18,402 nucleotides of DNA from Eggerthella sp. CAG:209 (GCA_000436075.1 FR884623.1:19756-38157); one strand, 5' to 3'; shown: positions 9,769 to 17,189, counted from the stretch's first letter. Program-made: numbers and translations. Notes: a model not told the origin generated them from the sequence alone.

Positions 9769-11859
9769 CTAATCAGCGAAATGTTCTGCTTTAAACCTCT
9801 TCAAGAAGCCTTTGACATCTGTTGACTTGAACTTTTTTGCAGCCTCAATCAGGGCATCCACATTCGTCTTCTTTACGGCACCAATTTCCACAAGCATTTT
9901 GGCGGCATCGAGGTCATTCGATTCAGATGCAACCTCAACAGCATCTTTGGCAAACCCACACAGGTACTTTACGTATGCTTCTTTTCCCCTCTCATCGAGA
10001 GATATGGGCCACAGCAATCTATTAACAGCTGTCTTAATCTTGCTTTTCTTATCGGGAAGATCAGGAAACAGCTTTTCCAAAACAGGGAAATGGAACGTGG
10101 AATTCTTCCCCCAGGAAGAAAGGAGGGTGCAATACACATGCCTTTCGGCGCCCTCGACTGGCATATACACTCGATATTTGACCTCATCGGTTTTGGATGA
10201 AAGTACCGTAATCTCATGATTGAACATCGAGACATTCGCAGCGCACAGTGCACGGTGCTCTTTCGGAATCGCGGCTATCCAACCAAGCTCGCCATTCGGC
10301 AGACCGTTTACCTCATCGATTTTCGCATCAGCATCTAAAGCATCTTTATCTAAGTTGTCATAGACACAAATCCTGCTCCATCCAAAAAACGCTCCTCGGC
10401 CAATAGACCTAACGCCAGAAGGAACCACGACGCTACGGCCCTTTTCATCTTTCCCAAGCCACGACCTAGCAAAGGCACGCGCTCCAATAGCTTCCAAGCT
10501 CGAAGGAAGCTTGATCGAATCAATTATTATGCTCTCGAAAGCCCCTTCTGCTATTTCGGTTATCCCCTCAGGCAACGCCACACGATGGTTCTCAACATAG
10601 GAATCGCCTCTAACCACCCTATTTGAAACAGTATTTATCCCATGAGATTCATAAGTATCTATCAGGCCCCCTTCTCCATTGTCGAAAGCAGAAGAGGCAT
10701 CAATATCGTCTCCGTAGCCAGCATCGAGAAACGCTGAAATCAATTCCTTGTCATGGGTTTCGCAAATAGCTTGCATCCCCTCGAATTCCTCGCTCTTGAA
10801 CGATTTAAATCGTTCAATCTTATGAGTCGACTTATCAACGTAGACCGAGCCATAAGGCTCCAATCCGTGCTTTGCCGCATAAAGAAGCAGATCACGATCG
10901 TTCCCAACATGAATCCTCAGTTTGAATCCAACAGCCAAAGCCCAATCAATCGATTGCATATTTGCGGAGCGCAAATCAACAGAACCATTGGGCACGGAAA
11001 TTCCGCCAGCAAGCAGATAGTCACCAATATCGAAACGCCCTGACTCGATAACCGTTCCCCACATCGAGCTAAGTTTTTCTTGAGTGGCAAATGATGCATC
11101 GAAATTTCTTGAGCCTAGGCGCTCCATCGCATAGCAATACGTATCAAAATCGCAGTTTTCGGAATAATCGCAAAAAGAGAAACGAACTCCCTTTGAAGCC
11201 AAATAATCAATATGCGCTTTAGACCATGCGGGAACACAGCCACGACCAATCACGCAAGGCTTCGAGGCGCCAAAATAGCAATCAGCAAGCAGCAAACCTT
11301 TTGCCCCGAGAAAGTCAATCGTGCTATACGCAGAGTTGCTGAGGAGAAAAGCCAACAGGTCGAATATGTCAGAAGCAGAGTTTTCGCTGAAAGCGAAGTC
11401 GAAGTCTTCAATATCGCATGCATCTAAAAACCTCAGAAACGGAATATCGTCATAATACGCATAGCAGAGAGATAAGCTCGTTCGAGATGCCGCAAGGAAC
11501 TCCCACCCATTGTTAAGGAGAAAAGCTAAAACCTCTTTAGTGAATTCAAGCTGGCTCTGCGTGTTTATAGGCTTGCCATTTCCTTCGGTCTCAAGAAGCG
11601 CGTATGTCAATGCGAAGCTCTTGTCGCCCCAACCGCCTTTGCTATCGATATACGTGAACTTATCTTGATAAGATTGTTGGTCTTCCAAGCATGCCGTAAA
11701 CAGCGCATGCCAAGGGTCAGCGTATCCAGCCTCCCTAATTTCATGCCGAGATGGCATACGCCCATTAACCTTGCCAACGAATTCATCTATCTCATCTACC
11801 GAGGATGAAGATGAGAGCATCTCCATCAGTCTTTGCGTTTTCTTCATCGTCCAATTCAT
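9769..11859 (-). CDS. Leucine-rich-repeat / ankyrin-like protein
   Basis: This 696-residue protein begins MNWTMKKTQRLMEML. I chose ATG 11859 because AAGGAG lies 5-6 bases before it and the preceding gene stops 11 bp upstream; the frame is open further upstream, but only over the preceding gene. Residues about 425-520 contain BspA-type leucine-rich repeats (LPEGITEIAEGAF, LPSSLEAIGARAF, VPSGVRSIGRGAF). The N-terminal half and the last 60 residues have degenerate ankyrin-like helix pairs (for example VASESNDLDAAKMLVEIGA). No signal peptide, anchor or membrane segment is seen, so it is probably cytoplasmic. This suits a protein-binding or sensing role, not an enzyme. It appears to form an operon with the 438-residue gene under the LexA box. 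Its target is unknown. Confidence 0.8.
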   Translation of the reverse strand: MNWTMKKTQRLMEMLSSSSSVDEIDEFVGKVNGRMPSRHEIREAGYADPWHALFTACLEDQQSYQDKFTYIDSKGGWGDKSFALTYALLETEGNGKPINTQSQLEFTKEVLAFLLNNGWEFLAASRTSLSLCYAYYDDIPFLRFLDACDIEDFDFAFSENSASDIFDLLAFLLSNSAYSTIDFLGAKGLLLADCYFGASKPCVIGRGCVPAWSKAHIDYLASKGVRFSFCDYSENCDFDTYCYAMERLGSRNFDASFATQEKLSSMWGTVIESGRFDIGDYLLAGGISVPNGSVDLRSANMQSIDWALAVGFKLRIHVGNDRDLLLYAAKHGLEPYGSVYVDKSTHKIERFKSFKSEEFEGMQAICETHDKELISAFLDAGYGDDIDASSAFDNGEGGLIDTYESHGINTVSNRVVRGDSYVENHRVALPEGITEIAEGAFESIIIDSIKLPSSLEAIGARAFARSWLGKDEKGRSVVVPSGVRSIGRGAFFGWSRICVYDNLDKDALDADAKIDEVNGLPNGELGWIAAIPKEHRALCAANVSMFNHEITVLSSKTDEVKYRVYMPVEGAERHVYCTLLSSWGKNSTFHFPVLEKLFPDLPDKKSKIKTAVNRLLWPISLDERGKEAYVKYLCGFAKDAVEVASESNDLDAAKMLVEIGAVKKTNVDALIEAAKKFKSTDVKGFLKRFKAEHFAD
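10796..10817. repeat. 22-bp perfect palindrome inside coding sequence
   Basis: The sequence from TTGAACGATT through the centre TTAA to its exact reverse complement is self-complementary over all 22 bases. It lies in the leucine-rich-repeat gene, encoding part of IERFKSFKS. It could be a protein-binding site or chance. The function is unknown. Confidence 0.85.
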
Positions 11860-11870
11860 GGCCGCTCTCC

Positions 11871-13187
11871 TTAAATGGTGTAAGTCTGGGTTGGGATCAT
11901 TTTTAAAAGCCTCTTCACGGCTTGGACTTGGGCGGTTTTGCCGCTGGTTAGCGCTTCGCGGTTTAATTCGCTTAGGTAGCAGCCGCAGAAATCGGGCATC
12001 ATGAGCTTGCCGATGTCGGCATTGGGACCACATTGGTACGGACCGCCATCCACCTGGTTGCCCAGGTTCAGATACACGTAGCCCATTTCGTCTTCGTGCC
12101 AACGCGCGCCGGCAAACGCGTATTCGCCTTCGGGAAGCTGTTCGAAAAAATAAGCTAGCTCGCCTTCGAACAGTTCCATCGAAACCGCGAAAGAGAGCGC
12201 CAAGAACCAGGTATTGCCACTTCTTTTCAAACGAAGGCAGTCGGCATCGGCGTAGGTGAACACCTCCGAATGAGCGCTGAACAACAGAGCAAGGTCAAAG
12301 CATGTTTCAGCAATTACGTCAGCGATGTCGTAAAGCGCCGTTGCGCCCCTCCCGTTGGCAATCTCCTTAGCAAACCGTTCGCCTTCTTCGGGCATATCAG
12401 CAGCCGTACAGTATTCGCGAATCATGGCAGCCAGAACAGCGCGAATGGTTTCTTCACCACCCGCAAAAATAAGGCGAACCGGGTTGCAGGCATGACCATA
12501 TGTCTCGCGCGTTTGCAACGCATCACATGCCTTCTTCAGAACAGGGCGCAGCTTTTCGCCAACATGAATGGCACCCACAACATGCTCGATGCGTCGCACG
12601 GGACTGAGCCCGTACTTCTCTAACAAGCCGGCATGCATCTCTAGCACCTGGTAGGCATACAGATACACCACCGCTTTGTGGAAGCTGAACGCATCTTCGC
12701 GTTTCACCGAGATGGATATATCGTTTTCCTTGCCCGTTTCGGCAATCAATGTGTACGTAGAGTCGAAACGCGTGCGACCATTGCGATTGCGCTCGTAGCC
12801 GAATTTGCCCTCCAGGCGGCACACGAAGAGGTTCTTGTTCGCCACTAAGTTGCCATCTTTTTTACGAGGTGCAAGACCGGCTATCCACTGCAGCATTTCG
12901 TTGGTAGTGGCGAGCGCCATCACGCGCATGAAGTCGTCGAACACTCTGTGTGCTTGCGCTGCCGTTTGCCGGTACTCCCTGGGAACAGGCATTACTTTGG
13001 CATCCACGAACATAAGCTCGCCTTTGCGGAACGGACGCGGACGCTCCGTTTCCTGAAGCCTCGTTAAGCTAGTAAATAGCCGCCCCTGCGAGGGATACGA
13101 GACAAAAATATCCTGCCCGTCTACGGTTACAGTCTTTGCGATTGCTTTGCGAAAGGCTTGGTAAGGTGCTTCCTTATTAGCAGCCAA
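11871..13187 (-). CDS. Hypothetical protein, 438 aa, downstream of a LexA box
   Basis: I do not recognise the family. The protein begins MAANKEAPYQAFRKAI and has no signal peptide or transmembrane segment. It is mixed alpha/beta, with a conserved-looking C-terminal region around GARWHEDEMGYVYLN (about 365-379) and a Cys-containing end (DFCGCYL). The start is TTG 13187, supported by GGGAGG 8 bases upstream. The next gene starts 11 bp after its stop, so the two are cotranscribed. It is the first gene after the 165-bp intergenic region that contains a GAAC-N4-GTTC LexA site, so it may be induced by DNA damage. Codon use and base composition match brxC/pglZ better than the neighbouring HEPN genes. 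It may be a toxin, effector or regulator of the locus. Nothing in the sequence decides between these. Confidence 0.75.
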   Translation of the reverse strand: MAANKEAPYQAFRKAIAKTVTVDGQDIFVSYPSQGRLFTSLTRLQETERPRPFRKGELMFVDAKVMPVPREYRQTAAQAHRVFDDFMRVMALATTNEMLQWIAGLAPRKKDGNLVANKNLFVCRLEGKFGYERNRNGRTRFDSTYTLIAETGKENDISISVKREDAFSFHKAVVYLYAYQVLEMHAGLLEKYGLSPVRRIEHVVGAIHVGEKLRPVLKKACDALQTRETYGHACNPVRLIFAGGEETIRAVLAAMIREYCTAADMPEEGERFAKEIANGRGATALYDIADVIAETCFDLALLFSAHSEVFTYADADCLRLKRSGNTWFLALSFAVSMELFEGELAYFFEQLPEGEYAFAGARWHEDEMGYVYLNLGNQVDGGPYQCGPNADIGKLMMPDFCGCYLSELNREALTSGKTAQVQAVKRLLKMIPTQTYTI

Positions 13188-13210
13188 AGCACTCGCCTCC
13201 CTTGCGGTTT

Positions 13211-13246
13211 ACCAGGTATTTTAGAACATGTGTTCGTGTATAATTA
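13211..13246 (-). promoter_or_regulatory. Candidate SOS-regulated promoter of the 438-aa gene
   Basis: On the minus strand a TAAAAT -10-like hexamer (13223-13218) lies 31 bases before the TTG start, with a weak TAATTA -35-like element 17 bases upstream. The LexA box fills the spacer. The -35 match is poor, so the promoter is tentative. Its placement in the only sizeable gap supports it. Confidence 0.35.
13224..13235. promoter_or_regulatory. LexA (SOS) box
   Basis: The plus strand reads GAACATGTGTTC, an exact match to the Gram-positive LexA core GAAC-N4-GTTC. On the minus strand it reads CGAACACATGTTCT, close to the actinobacterial consensus. It lies about 37 bp upstream of the TTG start of the 438-residue gene, in the only long intergenic gap in the window. 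It overlaps the spacer of the likely minus-strand promoter, a normal position for repression. Confidence 0.7.
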
Positions 13247-13315
13247 CACCTTAAAAGAACACCCTGGGTCGTGATATAAAATAATTGGTCCTCTCGAAAG
13301 GGTCGGCTTCCAAGA

Positions 13316-13340
13316 GCCGGGGGGGTTCCCGGCATTTTTT
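13316..13340 (+). terminator. Rho-independent terminator on the plus strand
   Basis: A GCCGGG/CCCGGC stem (13316-13321 with 13328-13333, loop GGGGTT) is followed by ATTTTTT, the form of an intrinsic terminator for plus-strand RNA. No plus-strand gene precedes it. A smaller hairpin, CGGCT/AGCCG (13304-13319), would compete for the same bases. On the minus strand there is no T-run after the stem. Confidence 0.6.
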
Positions 13341-13352
13341 CCTTCAAGCCAA

Positions 13353-13967
13353 TCACTCGTTTGACCCCTCTGACGTATCGGGGCCTTCCCTGATTAAGTT
13401 GATCCATGATTCAAGAGTCTCAATCCTTAGCAGGATTCGAGCGCTCAATCGCTTTGTTCCTTCAGGGTCATTCTTTTTCCGCTTAGTGACATCCTCCATA
13501 ACAATCCACGTTGTGCCCTCAACGGATTCGAAGACATAAAAACGACCATGAGCGAAGGAATTACGGATATGAGTCAACAGACTTAACGTTTGGTTTTTCT
13601 TTGCGTCATAGAACGCTGCACTCTCTACCAAAGACAAAGAATCGTAATTAATCACTTGTAAACCCGCAGATAAAAGCCTGTCTTCCATCTGCTTATAGGC
13701 TGCAGCTGACCAATACAAACAATTGCTAGTAGAGGCATTTTTTAGTTTGAAGTTCAGCTTCTGTGGCTTCTTCCATGGAGCATCCCAACCGTATTCAGCA
13801 AGAGAAACTCTATGGTTTGAGCTACCGAGAACCGGACATTCAATGCAGTAAAACCTGATTAAACGTTGAAGTCTTGGCCAATATTTATCTGTGTGGTCAT
13901 CATTGATGATCCATTCGGGCGTTTCGGGAACTACCACCGCACCATCATTCGTTTCGAACCCAAACAT
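13353..13967 (-). CDS. HEPN-domain protein with RX4H motif, candidate RNase toxin
   Basis: This 204-residue protein contains LLTHIRNSFAHGRF (residues 130-143). R135 and H140 form the RX4H motif of catalytic HEPN ribonucleases, set in the HIRNSxAHGR context common in defence and toxin HEPN proteins. The first 90 residues are less distinctive, with cysteines in FYCIECPVLG (39-48). ATG 13967 is 6 bp after the stop of the other HEPN gene, so the two are translated together. The gene ends at 13353, just before the intergenic region with the LexA box. Known HEPN toxins cut RNA to halt phage growth. That role here is inferred from the motif and from its place between BREX genes. Lower GC than pglX or pglZ suggests a separate origin. 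Confidence 0.75.
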   Translation of the reverse strand: MFGFETNDGAVVVPETPEWIINDDHTDKYWPRLQRLIRFYCIECPVLGSSNHRVSLAEYGWDAPWKKPQKLNFKLKNASTSNCLYWSAAAYKQMEDRLLSAGLQVINYDSLSLVESAAFYDAKKNQTLSLLTHIRNSFAHGRFYVFESVEGTTWIVMEDVTKRKKNDPEGTKRLSARILLRIETLESWINLIREGPDTSEGSNE

Positions 13968-13973
13968 GAAAAG

Positions 13974-14585
13974 CTAAACTCCTGCACGCATCCCACGAAC
14001 ACCATCAACACGTTCGAGCCACATTGCGCAATAGCCATCTAGAAAGTCGCACCCATCAGCCACAACCCGTTTTATCCCCTCAAGGTCGAAGACCAGCGAG
14101 TCATCGCGCACGAAAATATACGACTCCCCAGCCTGCTTCTCCGGATAACGAGCAAAATCGAAATAATAGCCCCCTTTCCCGTTGTCACCAACGGTTTTTA
14201 AGAGGTCGATAAGATCGAAAAGGGGTTTCGTTTCTTTTGCCAAAGCAATCTTTGGTTCGCTACTTGGAAGAGAAGAGTTTAGAGAACCTATTAATTCCAA
14301 TAGATCATGAGATCGGATTACTTTTGCAGACCAAGGATTCAAGTCATTCGCCTCTTCAACGGCAATACTCGTTGCCTTGAGATAAAGCTCCAGAGACTGA
14401 TGGGCATCAAACAATACAGGAAAGATGACGGCATCAGCGTCATGCCCGACATTGTTATGCAAAAGAGAATCCAGAAGCCTAATGGCGCCAATTTTGTAGC
14501 CCTCGGCCATTACCGCATAATTTCCCGCACGGTCATATTCATGCATTCTCCAATTAGGAAATGCATATTTATTAAGCCCAGACAT
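13974..14585 (-). CDS. HEPN-like small protein, partner of the RX4H HEPN gene
   Basis: This 203-residue protein has the helix signature of HEPN/nucleotidyltransferase-substrate-binding proteins: FDAHQSLELYLKA (about 59-71), a later SHDLLELI (about 91-98), and ARYPEK near 143-148. The usual late catalytic RX4-6H motif is not seen. R36 and H43 fit the spacing, but they precede the main helix, an unusual place. It may therefore be an inactive partner or antitoxin of the next gene. I chose ATG 14585, which has TAGGTGA about 6-7 bases upstream; a GTG at 14594 directly after the pglX stop is the alternative. It follows the pglX 5' part without a gap and precedes the second HEPN gene by 6 bp. Functional pairing is inferred. 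Confidence 0.65.
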   Translation of the reverse strand: MSGLNKYAFPNWRMHEYDRAGNYAVMAEGYKIGAIRLLDSLLHNNVGHDADAVIFPVLFDAHQSLELYLKATSIAVEEANDLNPWSAKVIRSHDLLELIGSLNSSLPSSEPKIALAKETKPLFDLIDLLKTVGDNGKGGYYFDFARYPEKQAGESYIFVRDDSLVFDLEGIKRVVADGCDFLDGYCAMWLERVDGVRGMRAGV

Positions 14586-14594
14586 GCAAATCAC

Positions 14595-15737
14595 CTACAC
14601 CAAAGGGTGGCGTTTGAAATCCCAGGAGGTTTCAAACGAATCCCAATCGGCTTTAGATATGGAAACGTTTTCACTCACTAAGCCATCCACCTCAACAGAC
14701 GGATGTCCAGACGGCAAAGGAGCTTTTGCAATGATGCCCGAACTATAGTTCAAAGTCGGATTGAGCAGCGAGAATATCTCCCGCCATATATTTGTATTGA
14801 ACGCTCCAAGTACGCAGGGAATTCTCCTGAAAGAATTATCGTTTGTCGAGAAAACACCACCCGCAGCATTCGAAATCATGCCTCGGCGGTCAATCCAGCG
14901 AAAAGAGATAACCCCACTAGATATTACAGACCAGGAAAAGCCTTCTTTAAAATATAGGTGCGTATTGAAAATTCTGCGAGACCACGAAGTTGTATTGGGA
15001 TCTTTCGGATTATGGGTAACCCAGTATTTAATATCCCTGCCATCTTCTTCCCAATTGACCACGTATTCGAGGTTGCCATACCACTTACGATAGTCTCCGC
15101 CTTTCTGGAAGAAGTACCACTTAGCTGGAATTTCTCCATCATAGGAAATGCGAGAAGAGGGAACTTCCCAAATACGTCTCAGGAATCGATCATTATCTCC
15201 CGTTGAAAGCCCACTACCGACCTCGTATTCGTACCCGGTAGCCACACCCTCTGCTATTAGGTTTCTTAACGCATCGCTTACCCAATAGGCTATTGGGGTG
15301 CCGGGGATTCGGGTGAAGGTTTTGGCGTTGCGGCGGTAGAAGTAGCCGCAATCCGGGTTGGCTATGGCCTCTAGCGTTTTTGGTTGTTGCAACGAATGAT
15401 GGTCGAAGTCGTTCAAACGGATATAGCCACCCAAATAACCCTCAGAGTAAGAATTCCGTAACACAAATGTGCACACCTGAGCTGCAATGCCATGGAACCC
15501 GTGGACAGAAAGCTGTACCAGCGTCTCAATGGTGAAAATGTTGACCATGTTTTCACGAAGCTTCTCAAACGAAGACAGAAACATCCAACTGTTAGAAGTG
15601 GTTATTCCAGCAAGACCAGATTCTTCGCACAGTCCCATAATTCGCTCAATGAAGCACGTGCACAAATCACTCTTCACGTCTGGGTAGTTCTTCTTAATCC
15701 ACTTGCTCATGAAGGGGCTGAAGCTGCTGCTGCCCAT
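14595..15737 (-). pseudogene. pglX: pglX fragment 3: post-NPPY catalytic end and target-recognition region
   Basis: This frame of 380 residues continues PglX directly after the NPP codons. It starts at YMGSSSF, includes GLAGITTSNSWMFLS, HGFHGIAAQVCTFVLR and IPGTPIAYWVS, then the target-recognition region from about GYEYEVGSGLSTGDNDRFLR. It ends SKADWDSFETSWDFKRHPLV followed by TAG. In intact PglX this tail leads straight into the C-terminal region, here found as a separate gene at 9688-8720. The ATG at 15737 is the Met of NPPYMG and has no ribosome-binding site, so it is not a real start. Expression requires reading through from fragment 2, which needs seven instead of eight C at 15741-15748. 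The recognition region is more AT-rich than the flanks, as expected if specificity is exchanged by recombination. Confidence 0.85.
15281..15297. repeat. Inverted repeat at the PIAYWV codons of pglX
   Basis: The arms CCCAATAG and CTATTGGG are exact complements around a single G. They encode the conserved PIAYWV stretch at the boundary between the catalytic part and the recognition region. A short GC-rich patch begins at its right edge. It may simply reflect codon choice. Confidence 0.6.
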
Positions 15738-16581
15738 GTAGGGGGGGGTTGGCTACTACGCAGGTGAACTTTCTTGCCAGGATTTCGCACGTTTGCCTTG
15801 CTTGCTGCAGCTTTTCTGCAACGTTGGCGCCGAACAGGCTTGCTTGACCTGCCTCGGCGAAGCGCTGAACGTCATCGTGCGAGGCTGCAAGCTCGGCTTC
15901 TGTAGGGTTCAGCAGGCTGCCAATCTCATCCAAATGAGCCAGGGCGTCTACCAGCTGGGGCTGTTGCTGTAGCGCTGCACCTTCGGGCAGCTCGCCGTCT
16001 TCGAATACTGTGGGTGCAATAACGTTGACGTCCGCCTCTACCCCACGGGTGAAGAAGCGGCGGTCGTGCTCGCGGGCGCACATCGCCAGCGCCAGGTTAG
16101 CAATCTGGGCAGCGCGCGGGTCTATTTCCATACCCGTTAAGTTGTTCTGCAAAATGAGCTGCGGAATCTCGCGTTCACGGTAGCCTCGTTCCGTATACGT
16201 CTCGAACAAAAGCTTGAACGCATACACCAGAATATGGCCGCTGCCGCAGGCAGGGTCGCATAGACTAATATCCTCGGGGCCTTCGATGCGAATGAAATCC
16301 TCGTGCTCGGCATCGGGCTCAATGTAGTACTCCATGCTTTCGCGCAGGGTGCTTTCGGGGTTGTTCAGCATCCACAGGCGGCCCAGGGAGTTTTCCACCA
16401 TGTAACGCACAATCCACTCGGGCGTGAACAGCTGCGTGGCGGGCGCAATGTCGCGCGCGGTGGCCTTGCGCTTCGACTTGAAAAACTCATCTTTCACTTC
16501 AGAGTTATAGAACTGGTACATCCAGCCCAAAATCTCTACCTTGCTCCAGCCAATGCCGCCTTCCAGCCAATGCCGCCTTCC
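15694..16581 (-). pseudogene. pglX: pglX fragment 2: SAM-binding methyltransferase core
   Basis: This frame carries the methyltransferase centre of PglX from GGIGWSKVEILGWMYQFYNS to VVANPP. It includes LFTPEWIVRYMVENSLGR (typical of type I/IIG-like adenine methyltransferases), motif I DPACGSGHIL (D302 in repaired numbering) and the GMEIDPRAAQIANLALAM acidic loop. At 15741 an extra C turns NPPYMGSS into NPPLHGQQ, and the frame ends at a stop at 15694. Its upstream part past 16582 is out of frame with the true start. PglX methylates adenine at a non-palindromic site to mark host DNA in BREX. In its present form this piece has neither a valid start nor an intact motif IV, so no active enzyme is expected unless both lesions revert. 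Confidence 0.87.
15741..15748. repeat. Homopolymer G8/C8 tract in the NPPY codons of pglX
   Basis: Eight G on the plus strand read as eight C on the coding strand, spanning the Asn-Pro-Pro codons of methyltransferase motif IV. Eight C gives the out-of-frame NPPLHG. Seven C would give the intact NPPYMG and join fragments 2 and 3. It is a classic slippage site. Confidence 0.9.
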
Positions 16582-17177
16582 ACTTCGCCACCCCAAGGAA
16601 GCTGCGCCACCAGCTGACCCACCACGCTTTCCTTGCGCAGCAGGCCGCTGGGCAGCAGCAATTCCAAGGCGGAGCCCACCGGCTCGAACACCGCAGGCAA
16701 GCATTCGGCAAGCTCGTTGCACTGCGCCAGGAACAAATAGCGGAACAAGGGCTCGTCTTCGCCCGCCCGCACCAAGGGAACAATCTCTTCTTGGCTTGCA
16801 CCAGGAAGGTCGATATCAAGTGCTTCTTTTACAATCTCCGGCTCGAAAGCATTCGCATCGTCCACGGAGCAGAACACGCGTACACCACTGGGAAGGTAGT
16901 CGTGCAGCTCCATGAATCGGATAGCGATTATGCGGTTGAACCAGGTGTAGGCTGCTTTGTCGCGCAAAGCGGCGTGGCCCATGCGCGCCTGCATTTCCAA
17001 CAACTGGGTGCGCTGCTTCCGCTCCTGGGTAGAAAGCGCCTGCCCGCCTACGGTTTGAGCGTCGTCGGGTTCGGCTCCTTCTTCCAGAATGCCGTAACGC
17101 TGCATGCAGTTTTCCACTTCGTTTAGCAACTCGGCACGTGCCCAAATGCAGTAGTTTTTGATTGCGGTATCGTTCAT
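16536..17177 (-). pseudogene. pglX: pglX fragment 1: N-terminal region, truncated by 17-bp duplication
   Basis: ATG 17177, with AAGG about 5 bases upstream, opens the true PglX frame 12 bp after the brxC stop. The fragment shows the N-terminal hallmarks of PglX: NYCIWARAELL (about 8-18), AYTWFNRIIAIRFMELHDYL (about 81-100) and an LLLPSGLLRKESVV region. After EVEGGIGW (about residue 198) a 17-bp tandem copy shifts the frame to KAALAGAR and a stop at 16536. The 213-residue product would lack every catalytic motif. Removing one 17-bp copy joins it exactly to GGIGWSKVEILGW of fragment 2. Whether the truncated peptide is made or does anything is unknown. Confidence 0.87.
16545..16582. repeat. 17-bp tandem duplication in pglX
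   Basis: A 17-bp unit (plus strand TCCAGCCAATGCCGCCT) occurs twice in a row plus four further bases of the period. Seventeen is not a multiple of three, so the second copy breaks the pglX frame. With one copy the protein reads through EGGIGWSKVEILGW as in intact PglX. Confidence 0.93.
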
Positions 17178-17189
17178 GACCTTGCCTTT

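Noticed and set aside
10960..10976. 7-bp-arm inverted repeat ATTTGCG/CGCAAAT
   Set aside because: It is short enough to occur by chance in 18 kb and has no regulatory position.
11860..12102. N-terminal extension of the LRR protein up to 12102
   Set aside because: It would overlap the 438-aa gene by over 230 bp. ATG 11859 has a good ribosome site just after that gene's stop.
13177..13407. 76-codon minus-strand frame across the LexA/terminator gap
   Set aside because: It overlaps the HEPN gene end, the LexA box and the 438-aa gene start, with no ribosome site and low-complexity composition.
15735..15737. ATG 15737 as an internal start for a stand-alone recognition-domain protein
   Set aside because: It is the Met in NPPYMG, preceded only by the C-tract with no ribosome-binding site.
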